The notes under the pieces: generated by a model | Databases searched by the model: none | The model's input: only the letters and a program-made list of their open reading frames with translations | What the model was told of the DNA's origin: nothing | Shown: positions 18,080 through 28,251 of the stretch, piece after piece | Numbering within the stretch: position 1 is the first letter of the stretch | Layout: each line of letters opens with the position of its first letter | Made by a program: the position numbers and the translations under genes | DNA from: Rhodospirillaceae bacterium | GTDB taxonomy: Bacteria > Pseudomonadota > Alphaproteobacteria > Rhodospirillales > Rhodospirillaceae | Length of the DNA: 64,000 bases | Direction of reading: 5' to 3' | NCBI GenBank assembly: GCA_018666155.1 | Contig: JABJAH010000020.1 | Span: forward strand, 62,001-126,000

Positions 18080-19038
18080 GATAGTCCGTAGGCCCCGATA
18101 TCTTTCACGCCTTGATGAAAGCGAAGTTTGTGCAGGTATTCTGCAGGGTTCTTGGGCTGCACCAATGCGTCTTCCCGTGTGTTGATCCAGTCATAGAGGC
18201 GCGTCAGAAGAAATCTCAGGGCTGCACCGCGCGCCAGTATGGGTAGGGCCGTCTTTTCTTGATGGGTGAGGGGCCGCACGTCCTCGTATCCCGCAAGAAG
18301 ATGTTGCGTTTTGGTCACATTCATGGCGGCGTCCGGTTCGAAGCACCACGCGTTAAGGCAAACAGCGATGTCATAAGCGAGGTAATCGGTGCAGGCGAAG
18401 TAAAAATCAATGATGCCCGAGATTTTATCCGCGAGAAAAAAAATATTGTCAGGAAACAGATCCGCATGAATGACGCCGGTTGGCAGGCCCTTCGGCCATG
18501 TCGCTTCAAGGTGAGCTAGTTCCGCTTCGATCTCTATAGATAACCCCGCAGTAACGTCGTCCGCATGATCGGATACGGAGTCATACAACGGTCGCCAATC
18601 GTTTATAGATAGGGTGTTCGCGCGTTTGCCCGCATAAGTCTTGCTAGCATCGTGCATGTCTGCCATCGCCCGCCCGACGCCCGCACAGTGAAGCGAGGAT
18701 GTGCGGCGAGGCCACACACCCTGTAAAAAGGTGATGATCGCAGCCGGTCGCCCCGCCAGTGTGCGCAACGCCACGCCATCGCGTGCAACAACAGGGACCG
18801 GACATTTTACGCCCGTCTCTGCAAGATGCTGCATTAGCCCGAGAAAGAAGGGCAGGTCGCTGGGGTTCACTCGTTTCTCATAGAGAGTCAGGATAAAGGG
18901 CCCTTGCTCCGTGTGGAGCAAATAGTTCGAATTCTCGCGACCCTCGGCGATGCCTTTGCACGATACGACGTTTCCGATATCGTAATCGCTAACGAAGGCG
19001 AACAGAGCCTCGTCATCGACTTCCGTGTAAACGGCCAT
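18076..19038 (-). CDS. thrB: Homoserine kinase (ThrB, APH-fold type)
   Basis: 320 residues of the alphaproteobacterial homoserine kinase type, which has the aminoglycoside-phosphotransferase fold rather than the GHMP fold of E. coli ThrB. The catalytic loop is [11 protein letters not shown] and the metal-binding Asp lies in GIIDFYFA. The N-terminus [22 protein letters not shown] is a strong family marker. It makes the substrate of thrC, encoded at 10.7 kb. It lies 12 bp downstream of ispH. Confidence 0.95.
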   Translation of the reverse strand: MAVYTEVDDEALFAFVSDYDIGNVVSCKGIAEGRENSNYLLHTEQGPFILTLYEKRVNPSDLPFFLGLMQHLAETGVKCPVPVVARDGVALRTLAGRPAAIITFLQGVWPRRTSSLHCAGVGRAMADMHDASKTYAGKRANTLSINDWRPLYDSVSDHADDVTAGLSIEIEAELAHLEATWPKGLPTGVIHADLFPDNIFFLADKISGIIDFYFACTDYLAYDIAVCLNAWCFEPDAAMNVTKTQHLLAGYEDVRPLTHQEKTALPILARGAALRFLLTRLYDWINTREDALVQPKNPAEYLHKLRFHQGVKDIGAYGLS

Positions 19039-19050
19039 CGCGGCGAATCC

Positions 19051-19995
19051 TTAGGCGCTCAAAGCGCGAGGTAAACTAAAGACCACATTCTCGTCTGCGA
19101 CCTTAATCTCTTCAACCGTGACATCGAAATGGGTTCGTGCCGCCGCGATCGCTTCTTCGACCAACACCTCGGGAGCGGACGCGCCGGCCGTTATTCCGAG
19201 AGTCTCGTTCGCAGCGAGATCACCCCATGGAATTTCATTAGCGCGTTGTACCAGGGTCGCTGCTTCACAGCCTGTCTTCTGCGCTACCTCGACTAGCCGT
19301 TTGGAGTTTGAAGAATTGGGAGCACCAATTACCACCATCATGTCGCAGCGTGCCGCGATGGCTTTAACGGCGGCTTGGCGATTGGTCGTCGCGTAGCAAA
19401 TATCTTCTTTGCGTGGCGACGCGATGTTCGGGAAACGGCGCTTGAGAACGTCAATGACCTCTGCCGTGTCATCGACCGACAGTGTCGTCTGGGTAACGAA
19501 AGCAAGGTTATCGGGATTCTCCGGTGCCAATGCTTCCGCATCGTCGACCGTCTCAACCAGAATCATTGAGCCGTCTGGAACTTGGCCCATGGTGCCGATG
19601 ACCTCGGGATGATTGGCATGGCCAATAAGAACGGTTTGTAGCCCGTGGCCGTGATGCCGCTCAGCCTCGACGTGGACTTTCGAAACCAATGGGCAGGTCG
19701 CGTCGATATAGTCCAGCCCACGCGCTTCGGCCGCCTCAGGAACGGATTTCGGAACACCGTGGGCAGAAAAGACCACTGGAACACCGCTCGGCACCTCATC
19801 GAGCTCTTCCACGAAGATTGCGCCCTTAGCCTCGAGAGATTCAACGACAAAGCGATTGTGGACGATCTCGTGTCGCACGTAGACCGGCGCGCCATGGGCC
19901 TCTAACGCTTTTTCGACAATGAGGATGGCCCTGTCGACGCCAGCGCAGAAGCCGCGTGGTCCGGCGAGTAATATTTTCAGGGCTGGCTTGGTCAT
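19051..19995 (-). CDS. ispH: 4-hydroxy-3-methylbut-2-enyl diphosphate reductase
   Basis: 314 residues, the last enzyme of the MEP isoprenoid pathway, making IPP and DMAPP. The three cysteines that hold the iron-sulfur cluster are in [24 protein letters not shown] and [10 protein letters not shown]. The substrate-binding residues VRHEIVHN and the C-terminal [10 protein letters not shown] are also present. It is first in an operon with thrB and rnhA, a conserved alphaproteobacterial order. Confidence 0.97.
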   Translation of the reverse strand: MTKPALKILLAGPRGFCAGVDRAILIVEKALEAHGAPVYVRHEIVHNRFVVESLEAKGAIFVEELDEVPSGVPVVFSAHGVPKSVPEAAEARGLDYIDATCPLVSKVHVEAERHHGHGLQTVLIGHANHPEVIGTMGQVPDGSMILVETVDDAEALAPENPDNLAFVTQTTLSVDDTAEVIDVLKRRFPNIASPRKEDICYATTNRQAAVKAIAARCDMMVVIGAPNSSNSKRLVEVAQKTGCEAATLVQRANEIPWGDLAANETLGITAGASAPEVLVEEAIAAARTHFDVTVEEIKVADENVVFSLPRALSA

Positions 19996-20152
19996 TGCGT
20001 GAGGTGTTCCGACGGTGGCGTGTGGTCTAGTTTCTCAGAAGCAGGCCCGCTATTGTGGCCCTCGATGCCCTGGTGGGCGCGCCGCAGCCATAAAATGGCC
20101 AAAAGCGTGCTTTCATTTACCAGATATAGGTACCCTACAAAAGGTTGATCGC

Positions 20153-20422
20153 ATGACTGAACAGTCCGACTCTCAAGCCACTGGCGGCGCGCCGGTTGTC
20201 GCCCAGAAAACGCCCTACGCCGTTGAGGTTGAAGCCGGTAAAAAGTATTGGTGGTGCTCATGTGGGCAAAGCGCGAAGCAGCCGTTTTGTGACGGCTCCC
20301 ACAAGGGAACAGATTTCACACCTTTCGAGCATGAAGCCGATAAAGACGGCACACTGCATTTCTGTGGCTGCAAGGCGACAACGCGTGTGCCATTGTGCGA
20401 CGGCAGTCATAGCAAACTTTAA
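20153..20422 (+). CDS. Double-CDGSH iron-sulfur protein
   Basis: 89 residues with two CDGSH-type cluster sites in tandem: WWCSCGQSAKQPFCDGSH and HFCGCKATTRVPLCDGSH. Each provides the C-x-C-x(n)-C-x3-H set that binds a 2Fe-2S cluster with one His ligand. The ATG at 20153 is chosen because it leaves a short polar N-terminal tail; a longer reading frame upstream overlaps the ispH promoter region. Bacterial relatives are soluble and of uncertain role in iron, redox or cluster transfer. Confidence 0.92.
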   Translation: MTEQSDSQATGGAPVVAQKTPYAVEVEAGKKYWWCSCGQSAKQPFCDGSHKGTDFTPFEHEADKDGTLHFCGCKATTRVPLCDGSHSKL

Positions 20423-20437
20423 TTAGGTCATCATTTC

Positions 20438-20980
20438 TTGCGTTCACATCCTGTGCCTTCAAAACAAGTCGTTTCTCTCATCGTCGCTTCTCTAGCGTTT
20501 GCCACGCTATCTGGTTGTGCGCTGGAACCTGTGCCGCCGTGTCCTGAGATTCGCATCGATTCAAACACCGCCAGTCTGACTATGTTCAAGCCCGGTGACG
20601 GTCGCGATCTATCAGATATCGCGTACCAGGCGGAGATCGTTTCCTTTGAGGGGACGTGTAAGTTTGATGATGGCGGCGTCGAAGCGTTGATGGACGTGGA
20701 CATGATCGTCAGCGGCGGCCCAGCCGTTACGCCTGGCTCAGTCGAATTCTATTACTTTGTCGCGATTCCACGGTTTTTCCCTGATCCAGTGGGCAAGACA
20801 ATCTTTAGCCGGAAGCATAAAATCCCGACCGGTGGCGCCCGCCAAGAGCGCATTACCGAGTCGAATGTTCGTATCTTTTTGCCCCTTGAAGACCGCCTTA
20901 CAGCGGCCGGATACGACATTTATATTGGGTTTCAGCTCACAGATGAGCAATTACGTTACAATCGAAGCCGTACCCCTTAA
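20438..20980 (+). CDS. Predicted lipoprotein, unknown function
   Basis: About 180 residues from a TTG at 20438; a GTG at 20453 is an alternative. The signal peptide VVSLIVASLAFATLSGC ends in a good lipobox (LSGC), giving a mature protein starting CALEPVPPCPEIRID. The rest is beta-rich with one repeated motif class (VSFEGTCKFDDGGVEAL, IVSGGPAVTPGSVEFYYFVAIPRFFPD) and reads like a conserved alphaproteobacterial envelope protein. I do not recognise a named family. It sits 15 bp after the CDGSH gene and before the glycine riboswitch. Confidence 0.8.
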   Translation: MRSHPVPSKQVVSLIVASLAFATLSGCALEPVPPCPEIRIDSNTASLTMFKPGDGRDLSDIAYQAEIVSFEGTCKFDDGGVEALMDVDMIVSGGPAVTPGSVEFYYFVAIPRFFPDPVGKTIFSRKHKIPTGGARQERITESNVRIFLPLEDRLTAAGYDIYIGFQLTDEQLRYNRSRTP

Positions 20981-21036
20981 CCGGCGTTGACCTGTCCCGT
21001 TGAGTCAGTTTAAGCAGGTGGTCCCGCTACACCCTG

Positions 21037-21309
21037 GTGGAAGAGTTCGGATTTTGCCCCGTAGGTAAATATCCGGCGCCGAAGGAGCAACCGCCCTCGG
21101 AATCTCTCAGGCAACCGGACCGTTGGGGTAGGGGACTCTGGAAAGTAGGCGGTCAGCCTTGGCTGATAGTCTCACCGACGGGGAAAGCCGGCAGTAGTAC
21201 GATAACCGGCCAAACTCTCAGGTATATCGACAGAGGAGGGCATCGACCACGGTGAAAGCCGTAGCCGGTGACGACTCCGTCTGTGCGATTAAAACCTGGA
21301 GAGGTCCGT
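21037..21309 (+). promoter_or_regulatory. Tandem glycine riboswitch and expression platform for the gcv operon
   Basis: The leader carries two consecutive glycine aptamers. The first (about 21037-21125) has ggaagag, the cgccgaaggagcaa core and ctctcagg (21104-21111). The second (about 21126-21240) has actctggaaag, caccgacggggaaagcc, ctctcagg (21215-21222) and a closing cgacagagg. This is the classic cooperative arrangement that turns on glycine cleavage genes when glycine is high. The region 21241-21309 is the platform. The gcvT ribosome site cctggagag (21295-21303) is complementary to ctctcagg apart from one bulged G. This leader fills the 329-bp gap between the lipoprotein gene and gcvT. 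Confidence 0.93.
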
Positions 21310-22443
21310 GTGCCCGATTCGGCAACTCTTGATGCCCTACTAACGACGCCGCTCGATGGGTTGCACCAGTCATTGGGTGCGAAGATGGTTCCCTTCGCTG
21401 GCTATAGCATGCCGGTTCAGTACCCACTCGGTGTACTCAAGGAACATCTGCACACCCGCGCGGCTGCCGGTCTGTTTGATGTGTCTCATATGGGGCAAGC
21501 GGATCTCGTCGGAGACAACATTGCAGAGGCTCTCGAGAGACTTGTGCCAGGTGAGCTTCAGGCCCTCAAGCCGGGGCGTATTCGCTACACACAATTGTTG
21601 AACGACAGTGGTGGCATCATTGATGACTTGATGATCGCTAAACCCGTCGATGGTGACCCCAATCGCGTCCACTTGGTCGTCAATGCGGCGTGTAAGGATA
21701 AAGATTACGCCGTCCTTCAAGCCGGGCTGCCCGATGCTTCTTTGGAGCGTAAGAACGATCATGCGCTACTGGCATTGCAAGGCCCGCAAGCCGCAGCGGT
21801 GCTATCCCGCTTCGATCCGCTGTGCTCCTCCATGCCCTTCATGTCGCTACGCCCGACAACGATTGACGGTGCCGATGTCGTGATCTCCCGGTGTGGCTAC
21901 ACCGGTGAGGACGGTTTTGAGATTTCCATCGCCGCTGCCGACGCTGAAACATTCGCACGGACACTTATCGAGCAACCCGAAGTCGAGCCCATTGGTTTAG
22001 GTGCACGTGATTCTTTGCGCCTTGAGTCGGGGCTTTGTCTCTACGGCCATGACATGGATGACGACACCTCGCCAATCGAGGCCGATCTCACCTGGTCGAT
22101 TGGTAAACGCCGTCGCGCTGAAGGCGGTTTTCCCGGTGACGCGCGCATTTTGAAGGAACTCCACGAAGGGCCGTCACGTCTTCGTGTTGGCTTGAAGCCG
22201 GTTGGTCGAGCTCCAGCGCGCGAGGGGGCTGTCATTGAAGTCCCCGATGGCGCGGCAGTGGGCGTCGTCACGTCCGGTGGTTTTGGGCCGACAGCAGAAG
22301 GCCCGATTGCCATGGGCTACGTGGCTGTTGAATACGCCAAACCAGGAACCCGTCTTCATCTAATCGTCCGCGGCAAGGCACTCGAAGCCGATGTCGTGGC
22401 CATGCCGTTTGTCTCGCAGCGTTACTACAGAGGATCAAAATGA
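21310..22443 (+). CDS. gcvT: Glycine cleavage system T protein (aminomethyltransferase)
   Basis: About 377 residues. T protein transfers the methylene group of glycine from lipoylated H protein to tetrahydrofolate, releasing ammonia. Signatures are [17 protein letters not shown] near the N-terminus, [17 protein letters not shown] and [20 protein letters not shown] take the GTG at 21310, preceded by ggagagg with good spacing, over the GTG at 21268 which lacks a ribosome site and would lie inside the riboswitch platform. gcvH overlaps its stop by 4 bp. Confidence 0.95.
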   Translation: MPDSATLDALLTTPLDGLHQSLGAKMVPFAGYSMPVQYPLGVLKEHLHTRAAAGLFDVSHMGQADLVGDNIAEALERLVPGELQALKPGRIRYTQLLNDSGGIIDDLMIAKPVDGDPNRVHLVVNAACKDKDYAVLQAGLPDASLERKNDHALLALQGPQAAAVLSRFDPLCSSMPFMSLRPTTIDGADVVISRCGYTGEDGFEISIAAADAETFARTLIEQPEVEPIGLGARDSLRLESGLCLYGHDMDDDTSPIEADLTWSIGKRRRAEGGFPGDARILKELHEGPSRLRVGLKPVGRAPAREGAVIEVPDGAAVGVVTSGGFGPTAEGPIAMGYVAVEYAKPGTRLHLIVRGKALEADVVAMPFVSQRYYRGSK

Positions 22444-22820
22444 CCGATACACGTTACACCAAAGAACATGAGTGGATACGCCTCGACGGCGATACGGCGA
22501 CAGTTGGGATCACCGACTACGCGCAAAGTCAGCTCGGCGACATCGTGTTTGTCGAAGTGCCTGATGCTGGCAAGGCGATTGCCAAGGGCGGGGAAGCGGC
22601 CGTTGTCGAATCAGTCAAAGCCGCCAGTGAAGTTTACGCTCCGGTGTCTGGAACCGTCACGGAAGGCAATGCGAGCCTCGATGGTGCGCCGGACACCGTG
22701 AACTCAGATGCCGCCGGAGATGGTTGGTTTTTCAAGATGACCTTGTCCGATGCCGCTGAACTCGACGGACTGATGGATCAAGCGGCCTACGATGCTTACC
22801 TCAAAGAAATCGACGCATAG
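22440..22820 (+). CDS. gcvH: Glycine cleavage system H protein
   Basis: 126 residues, the lipoyl-carrying shuttle of the glycine cleavage complex. The lipoylated lysine is K60 in [14 protein letters not shown]. The hammerhead fold is marked by [12 protein letters not shown] at the start and [13 protein letters not shown] near the end. Its ATG overlaps the gcvT stop (4 bp), and gcvPA follows after 12 bp. Confidence 0.97.
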   Translation: MTDTRYTKEHEWIRLDGDTATVGITDYAQSQLGDIVFVEVPDAGKAIAKGGEAAVVESVKAASEVYAPVSGTVTEGNASLDGAPDTVNSDAAGDGWFFKMTLSDAAELDGLMDQAAYDAYLKEIDA

Positions 22821-22832
22821 GAGCCGACGAAC

Positions 22833-24170
22833 ATGCGTTACCTCCCCCTTACAGATTCTGACCGCGGCACGATGCTCTCGACAATCGGCGTCGGTTCAAT
22901 TGATGAGCTGTTTGCTGAATTGCCGAGTGGCGAGCCAACCTTCGACCTCCCGGACTGTCAAAGTGAGATTAGTGTCGAGCGCACGATGAACGCTTTCGCG
23001 CGCGAGAATCTATCGTGTTCAGACGTGCCGTCATTTCTAGGGGCTGGGAATTATCGCCACCACACGCCAGCCTCTCTCGATCACCTCATTCAGCGCGGTG
23101 AATTTCTCACTGCCTACACGCCGTATCAGCCCGAGATCAGCCAAGGCACGCTGCAAACTATTTTTGAATTCCAATCCCAAGTCGCGATGATGATGGATAT
23201 GGAAGTGGCCAATGCGTCGATGTACGATGGCGCGACCGCCTGTGCGGAAGCGGCGGCGATGGCGTGCCGTGTGACCAAGCGCAGCCGGGTGTTGATGTCG
23301 GGCGCGGTTCATCCGCACTACCGTGACGTCACCCAAACTCAACTGCAGCACCTTGGCCTGGAGATTGAGTGCCTCGCGCCCGATCCCATCGGCATTGAAG
23401 ATTTGATCGGTCGCGTGGATGGCGGCCTCGCCTGTGTTGTTGTTCAGAACCCTGGGTTCTTTGGCCACCTAACCGACCTCACACCGCTGGCAGAGGCCTG
23501 CCACGCAGCCGGTGTTCTTTTGGTTGCCTGTGTAACTGAGCCGGTTTCCTTGGGCCTGGTGACACCGCCGGGCGCTATGGGCGCCGATATTGTCGTCGGC
23601 GAGGGGCAATCCATCGCCGGCCCCGCCTCCTTTGGTGGACCAGGGGTTGGCCTGTTTGCCACCCAGGAAAAATTCCTCCGTCAAATGCCCGGTCGTCTCT
23701 GCGGTGAAACGGTAGATGCGGACGGACGCCGCGGCTTCGTGCTCACGCTGTCGACTCGCGAGCAACACATCCGGCGCGAAAAGGCGACGTCGAATATATG
23801 CACCAACTCCGGTTTGATCGCGCTGGCATTCACCATTCATATGACTTTGTTGGGTGAGGCTGGGTTCGCCCGCTTGGCCGAAGTCAATCATGCCAATGCG
23901 GTGACCTTGGCGAACAAACTCGGAGCAATCAAAGGCGTAAAAGTCGTACCGCAAACCTTCTTCAATGAGTTTGCAATCACATTGTCGCGCCCTGCTGCTG
24001 CCGTTGCCGAAAATTTAGCCGCCAAGAGTATTCTTGGTGGCGTCCCGGTGTCTCGCTTTTATCCGAGCTACGAAGAGCTGAACAATGTCCTGCTCGTGAC
24101 CGCGACCGAGATGACCACGGAAAGCGATATGGATGCGCTTGTTTCCGGCCTTGGGGAGGCATTGTCATGA
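22833..24170 (+). CDS. gcvPA: Glycine dehydrogenase (decarboxylating) subunit 1
   Basis: 445 residues, the N-terminal half of P protein in its split two-subunit form; the complex decarboxylates glycine and loads the aminomethyl group on H protein. Signatures are [28 protein letters not shown] and [17 protein letters not shown]. It lacks the PLP lysine, which is in gcvPB. The TGA of this gene overlaps the ATG of gcvPB by 4 bp, so the two subunits are made in equal amounts. Confidence 0.97.
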   Translation: MRYLPLTDSDRGTMLSTIGVGSIDELFAELPSGEPTFDLPDCQSEISVERTMNAFARENLSCSDVPSFLGAGNYRHHTPASLDHLIQRGEFLTAYTPYQPEISQGTLQTIFEFQSQVAMMMDMEVANASMYDGATACAEAAAMACRVTKRSRVLMSGAVHPHYRDVTQTQLQHLGLEIECLAPDPIGIEDLIGRVDGGLACVVVQNPGFFGHLTDLTPLAEACHAAGVLLVACVTEPVSLGLVTPPGAMGADIVVGEGQSIAGPASFGGPGVGLFATQEKFLRQMPGRLCGETVDADGRRGFVLTLSTREQHIRREKATSNICTNSGLIALAFTIHMTLLGEAGFARLAEVNHANAVTLANKLGAIKGVKVVPQTFFNEFAITLSRPAAAVAENLAAKSILGGVPVSRFYPSYEELNNVLLVTATEMTTESDMDALVSGLGEALS

Positions 24171-25696
24171 CGGACTACTCCAATATTGAAACTACATCGG
24201 GTAATCGCGGCCTATCGTTCGAAGAGCCGCTGATTTTCGAATTGGATTCCCAGGGTTCAACGGCTGTTGATCTGGAGGAGCCGTCTCACGATATGGATCG
24301 TCTGGGCGGACTGCGCCGCCGTGGTTCTATTGGATTGCCGGGTTTGTCCGAGCCGGAAGTGGTGCGCCATTACACCCGTTTGTCGCAAAAGAACTATTCC
24401 ATCGACTCAGGTTTTTATCCCCTCGGCTCGTGCACCATGAAGCACAACCCGCGCTTGAACGAGAAGATGGCTCGGCTGCCGGGCCTGGGCGATATCCACC
24501 CCTTCCAACCCGAATCGACGGTTCAGGGCGCTTACAAGCTGATGGATACCCTGGCCACGTGGCTCAAGGAACTCACTGGCTTGCCCGCCGTGGCGCTTTC
24601 ACCAGCGGCCGGGGCTCATGGCGAGCTCTGTGGCGTCATGGCCATCCGCGCCGCCCATCAAGCGGCCGGCAACGACGATCGTAAGGTCGTTTTGGTGCCG
24701 GAATCAGCCCACGGCACCAATCCTGCGACGGCAGCGATTTGCGGCTATTCGGTCGAGTCCATTCCCGGCAACGGCAATGGCCGGGTCGATGTGGAGGCGT
24801 TGAACGCGCGCCTCGGTCCCGACGTCGCCGCCGTGATGATCACCAACCCAAATACCTGCGGTCTGTTTGAAAACGAAGCCAAGGCGATCGCCGATGCGGT
24901 CCATGCCGCTGGTGCTTACTTCTATATGGATGGTGCCAACTTCAACGCCATCGTTGGCCGGGTGACGATGTCTGAGCTTGGCGTCGATGCCATGCACATC
25001 AACCTCCACAAAACCTTCTCGACGCCCCATGGTGGTGGCGGTCCGGGCGCTGGGCCGACAGTGTTATCGGACGCGCTGGCGCCGTTCGCTCCAGTGCCGT
25101 TCTTGGTGCATGACGCCAATGGCCTCCGCATGGCCGAGCATGCTGGCGACGCCGATGCGCCACAGAGCTTCGGTCGCATGAAAGGCTACCATGGCCAGTT
25201 CGGCGTGTTTGTCCGTGCCCTCGCGTACATGATGAGCTTAGGTAAGGATGGTCTGCGACAAGCCTCTGGCGACGCCGTACTCAATGCCAACTATCTCCGC
25301 GTCCGGTTGTCGGAAGAGCTAACTCCGTCTTACGACGGTGTGTGTATGCACGAGGCGTTGTTCGATGATCGCTTCCTCAAAGACACCGGCGTCTCAACTC
25401 TCGACTTTGCAAAATCCATGATCGATGAAGGATTCCATCCACCGACTATGTACTTCCCCCTAGTGGTCCATGGCGCATTGCTGATGGAACCGACGGAGAC
25501 GGAGAGCAAGGCGACCCTGGATCAATACTGTGAGACGGTTCTCGCTCTGGCCCGCAAGGCCAAGCGTGGCGACACGGCGGAAGAATTTCTCTCGGCGCCC
25601 CATCTCACGCCCCGGCGGCGGCTTGATGAAACCCAGGCGGCACGGAAACCGATTTTGCGGTGGAAGCCGGAGCCGCTCAAACACGCCGCGGAGTAG
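24167..25696 (+). CDS. gcvPB: Glycine dehydrogenase (decarboxylating) subunit 2
   Basis: 509 residues, the PLP-bearing half of split P protein. The PLP lysine is in [17 protein letters not shown], and the core also shows [14 protein letters not shown] near residue 85 and [13 protein letters not shown]. It is the last gene of the riboswitch-controlled operon. The downstream amidohydrolase begins 10 bp after it and may be co-transcribed, though its function is unrelated. Confidence 0.97.
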   Translation: MTDYSNIETTSGNRGLSFEEPLIFELDSQGSTAVDLEEPSHDMDRLGGLRRRGSIGLPGLSEPEVVRHYTRLSQKNYSIDSGFYPLGSCTMKHNPRLNEKMARLPGLGDIHPFQPESTVQGAYKLMDTLATWLKELTGLPAVALSPAAGAHGELCGVMAIRAAHQAAGNDDRKVVLVPESAHGTNPATAAICGYSVESIPGNGNGRVDVEALNARLGPDVAAVMITNPNTCGLFENEAKAIADAVHAAGAYFYMDGANFNAIVGRVTMSELGVDAMHINLHKTFSTPHGGGGPGAGPTVLSDALAPFAPVPFLVHDANGLRMAEHAGDADAPQSFGRMKGYHGQFGVFVRALAYMMSLGKDGLRQASGDAVLNANYLRVRLSEELTPSYDGVCMHEALFDDRFLKDTGVSTLDFAKSMIDEGFHPPTMYFPLVVHGALLMEPTETESKATLDQYCETVLALARKAKRGDTAEEFLSAPHLTPRRRLDETQAARKPILRWKPEPLKHAAE

Positions 25697-25706
25697 GGTT
25701 GATCAA

Positions 25707-26957
25707 GTGGAATTAGTGCATAGCAGCTTGTCCCGAGCGTTATTTGGATTGCTGTTGGCGTCAATTCCAATTCCCGGCTTTTTTGGCGCTGCGGTGGCGG
25801 CCGATATCGCGTTCGTCGGGGCCAAAATCTATCCGGCGCCGGGCGGGCCGCCGATTGAGAATGGCGTCATCGTTGTGTCGGGCGACAAGATCACGAGCAT
25901 CGGCTCTGCCGAGCAAATCACAATACCTGAGAATGCGAAAAGTATTGGTGTGGATGGCAAAGTCATCACGGCAGGCCTTTGGAACTCCCACGTTCACTTT
26001 AATCTACCACCGCTCGAGTCCATTCCCGATGACGTGGTGACGGCATACGTGCGTGACATGCTTCTGCAGTACGGTTTTGTTCATGTGCTCGATACCGGTT
26101 CTGCGCCTGGCGTGACTCAGGAGGTGCGCCGCAGAGTTGAAAGTGGCGCCATGCTTGGCCCATCCATACTGATTGCTGGTGGCTCTCTCGTCCCCAAGGG
26201 GGCGAGTCCATTCTACTTGCGGCCCAATATTTTGCCTGATGCTGCGCAGCCCGACGCGGTCCAGGCTCAAATAAACTTGGTGCAGCGGTTGGGTGGTGAC
26301 GGCATCAAAATATACGCAGGATCAATTGTCAGCGCGACCGAACGTAGCGTAGATGTCGTGCCAATGGACGTGGAGGTTGTAACAGGCGTGACCACAGCTG
26401 CGCACGACGAAGGTATGTTTGTCATCGCTCACCCAAGCAATATCACTGGAGCTTGGGCGGCTATCAATGGTGGTGTTGATATTCTTGCGCATGCTTTTCC
26501 TCAGGAAGATTGGGATCGATCGATCCTCACAGCAATGCTCGAACGAGATGTTGCATTGATTCCGACGCTCAAGATGTGGCGCATCGAGGGCGAAAATTTT
26601 GGTCAACTTGAAGCCTTTATTGTGCGAACTACAAAATTGGCACAGGAGCAGCTCAACGCGTTCACTAATTTAGGTGGGCAGGTTTTATTTGGCACCGACG
26701 TTGGTTATATCACCGACTTCGATCCGACGGATGAGTATGCCCTGATGCAGAAAGCTGGCCTATCGTTCGCGCAGATTCTTGAGTCGCTCACGACCGCGCC
26801 AGCAAGACGATTCGGAGTGGCGGACAAAACAGGTCGGTTGGAAGCGGGGCTGGATGCAGACTTGGTTGTGTTGGAAGCTGACCCAGCGGCGGACATCACC
26901 GCCTTCGCATCACCGGCGTTGGTAATACGCCGAGGTGAGACGATATTTGAACGCTAG
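25707..26957 (+). CDS. Exported amidohydrolase-family metal-dependent hydrolase
   Basis: About 416 residues from a GTG at 25707. The longer open frame that overlaps gcvPB is rejected because gcvPB is well conserved there. A signal peptide (LFGLLLASIPIPGFFGAAVAA) indicates export. The amidohydrolase barrel shows the metal-binding HxH in WNSHVHFNLPP, later His residues in VIAHPSN and DILAHAFPQ, and the catalytic Asp in LFGTDVGY. The C-terminal LEAGLDADLVVLEADP is the family's closing strand. Such periplasmic members act as imidazolonepropionase-like or prolidase-like hydrolases; the substrate is unknown. Confidence 0.87.
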   Translation: MELVHSSLSRALFGLLLASIPIPGFFGAAVAADIAFVGAKIYPAPGGPPIENGVIVVSGDKITSIGSAEQITIPENAKSIGVDGKVITAGLWNSHVHFNLPPLESIPDDVVTAYVRDMLLQYGFVHVLDTGSAPGVTQEVRRRVESGAMLGPSILIAGGSLVPKGASPFYLRPNILPDAAQPDAVQAQINLVQRLGGDGIKIYAGSIVSATERSVDVVPMDVEVVTGVTTAAHDEGMFVIAHPSNITGAWAAINGGVDILAHAFPQEDWDRSILTAMLERDVALIPTLKMWRIEGENFGQLEAFIVRTTKLAQEQLNAFTNLGGQVLFGTDVGYITDFDPTDEYALMQKAGLSFAQILESLTTAPARRFGVADKTGRLEAGLDADLVVLEADPAADITAFASPALVIRRGETIFER

Positions 26958-26961
26958 CGCG

Positions 26962-28059
26962 CTAAATAGAAAATGCGTAAGCCATAAGGAAGCCGAGCAC
27001 ATGATCCGATGTGCCGTCTTCTCGGCTATAGCGGTAGCCGAAATCTAGCGAAATACCGGAGTCCCATGCGTACCCGGTAGTTGCCTGGAAACGATGATCT
27101 TTAGTATCGGCACCGCCCTCAACATGCGTGGTGCGGAAGGTCACGCTCAGTGCAGCGTTCCAGGAGTCCGCGAAATATGCCGTACCGCCTAGTGTGAGGT
27201 AGGAGATATCGTCAAAGCTGCCCTCGGCATTGTTGATGTAGGCGCCCTCAGTCATGGCCTCAATTTCAAGCCCGCCGATGGGCACAACGCCAAATAACGA
27301 GGCGGCAAATCCGTCTTCCCGCACGGCATTTAAATCCGCATCGCCATGGGCGTGAGACCGATAGGCCAGGTGATAGCCCAGCCCTCCCATGCCCAAGATA
27401 TCCTCACCGGTCAGTGATACCGTGTAAGACTCAAAATCCTTGGTGTTCGTCGTGCCGCCATCCGCCAATCGCAGACGGCCGCGATCTTCAATCAAAGATC
27501 CACTCAAGAAAGACCGGTCCGCGCGGTAGACGCTGCCATACAGAGTGTGCTGCCCGCTGGTTTCAGAGGCAAAGGTCCGTGTTGCGGCCAGGCCGAGCTT
27601 CTCGGTCACCTCGTAATCTTCCGCAAAGTCGACGCCCCAGATGCCCGCGCCCAGGTCCCACCCCGTACCGAATGCCGTGTTGAACTTGCCGGCGTGCATT
27701 GACCAAGTGTCGCCGTGATAGGCCAGCATCACTTCTTCTGCGAACACACCCTGCTTCTCTAGGACCAGATTTTCTCCGGCAGGCGGATCGTCAACCGCCT
27801 CCATCAATATCACGCTTTCAATACCGAAGTTTTCGCTCAGCGCGGCCGAGAGACCAACTTCAATGGTCGCGAACAAAAAATCCGATTGGGGGGCCGCGCT
27901 GTCAGGGCCGACGCCGTTCTCGTATTGAAGCTCCGCCGTGATATCTGCAGACAGAGACGGCACGGAGTCAGCGCTGGCTGGCTGCGATACAAATCCAAAG
28001 GCCGTAAACAAGAGTGCTGGAAGTGGGCTGAAAGTCCAAGCCTGTCGATTGATCAACAT
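26962..28059 (-). CDS. Predicted outer-membrane beta-barrel (porin-like, LbtU-type)
   Basis: About 365 residues from the ATG at 28059 (a longer start at 28122 adds 21 residues before the signal peptide). The signal peptide ends FVSQPASA-DS. The mature chain alternates short beta strands ending in aromatic residues, and finishes GFLMAYAFSI, close to the C-terminal barrel signal. The stretch with EEVMLAYHGD, MHAGKFNTAFGTGWD and VDFAEDYEVTEKLG resembles the LbtU siderophore-porin and related OprP-like families. Its stop faces the amidohydrolase stop across 4 bp. The substrate is not deducible. Confidence 0.78.
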   Translation of the reverse strand: MLINRQAWTFSPLPALLFTAFGFVSQPASADSVPSLSADITAELQYENGVGPDSAAPQSDFLFATIEVGLSAALSENFGIESVILMEAVDDPPAGENLVLEKQGVFAEEVMLAYHGDTWSMHAGKFNTAFGTGWDLGAGIWGVDFAEDYEVTEKLGLAATRTFASETSGQHTLYGSVYRADRSFLSGSLIEDRGRLRLADGGTTNTKDFESYTVSLTGEDILGMGGLGYHLAYRSHAHGDADLNAVREDGFAASLFGVVPIGGLEIEAMTEGAYINNAEGSFDDISYLTLGGTAYFADSWNAALSVTFRTTHVEGGADTKDHRFQATTGYAWDSGISLDFGYRYSREDGTSDHVLGFLMAYAFSI

Positions 28060-28251
28060 GACACCGCGCAAAACAAAACTCACCGTTCTGACGGTATAAA
28101 CAGAAGGAGTATTCCTACGCAAATACCAGATTCTGTGGTGGCTATAGCGTGGATACGGCGGTGATTTGTTATCGATTCAAGTGGCGTTTGCTTGAGTGCA
28201 CAACATATTCTTGAGCCATTCCATAAATCAGCAATGCTCAGGACGTAAACT

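Noticed and set aside
25530..25706. N-terminal extension of the amidohydrolase into the end of gcvPB
   Set aside because: It overlaps conserved gcvPB coding sequence in another frame, and the signal peptide starts only after the GTG at 25707.
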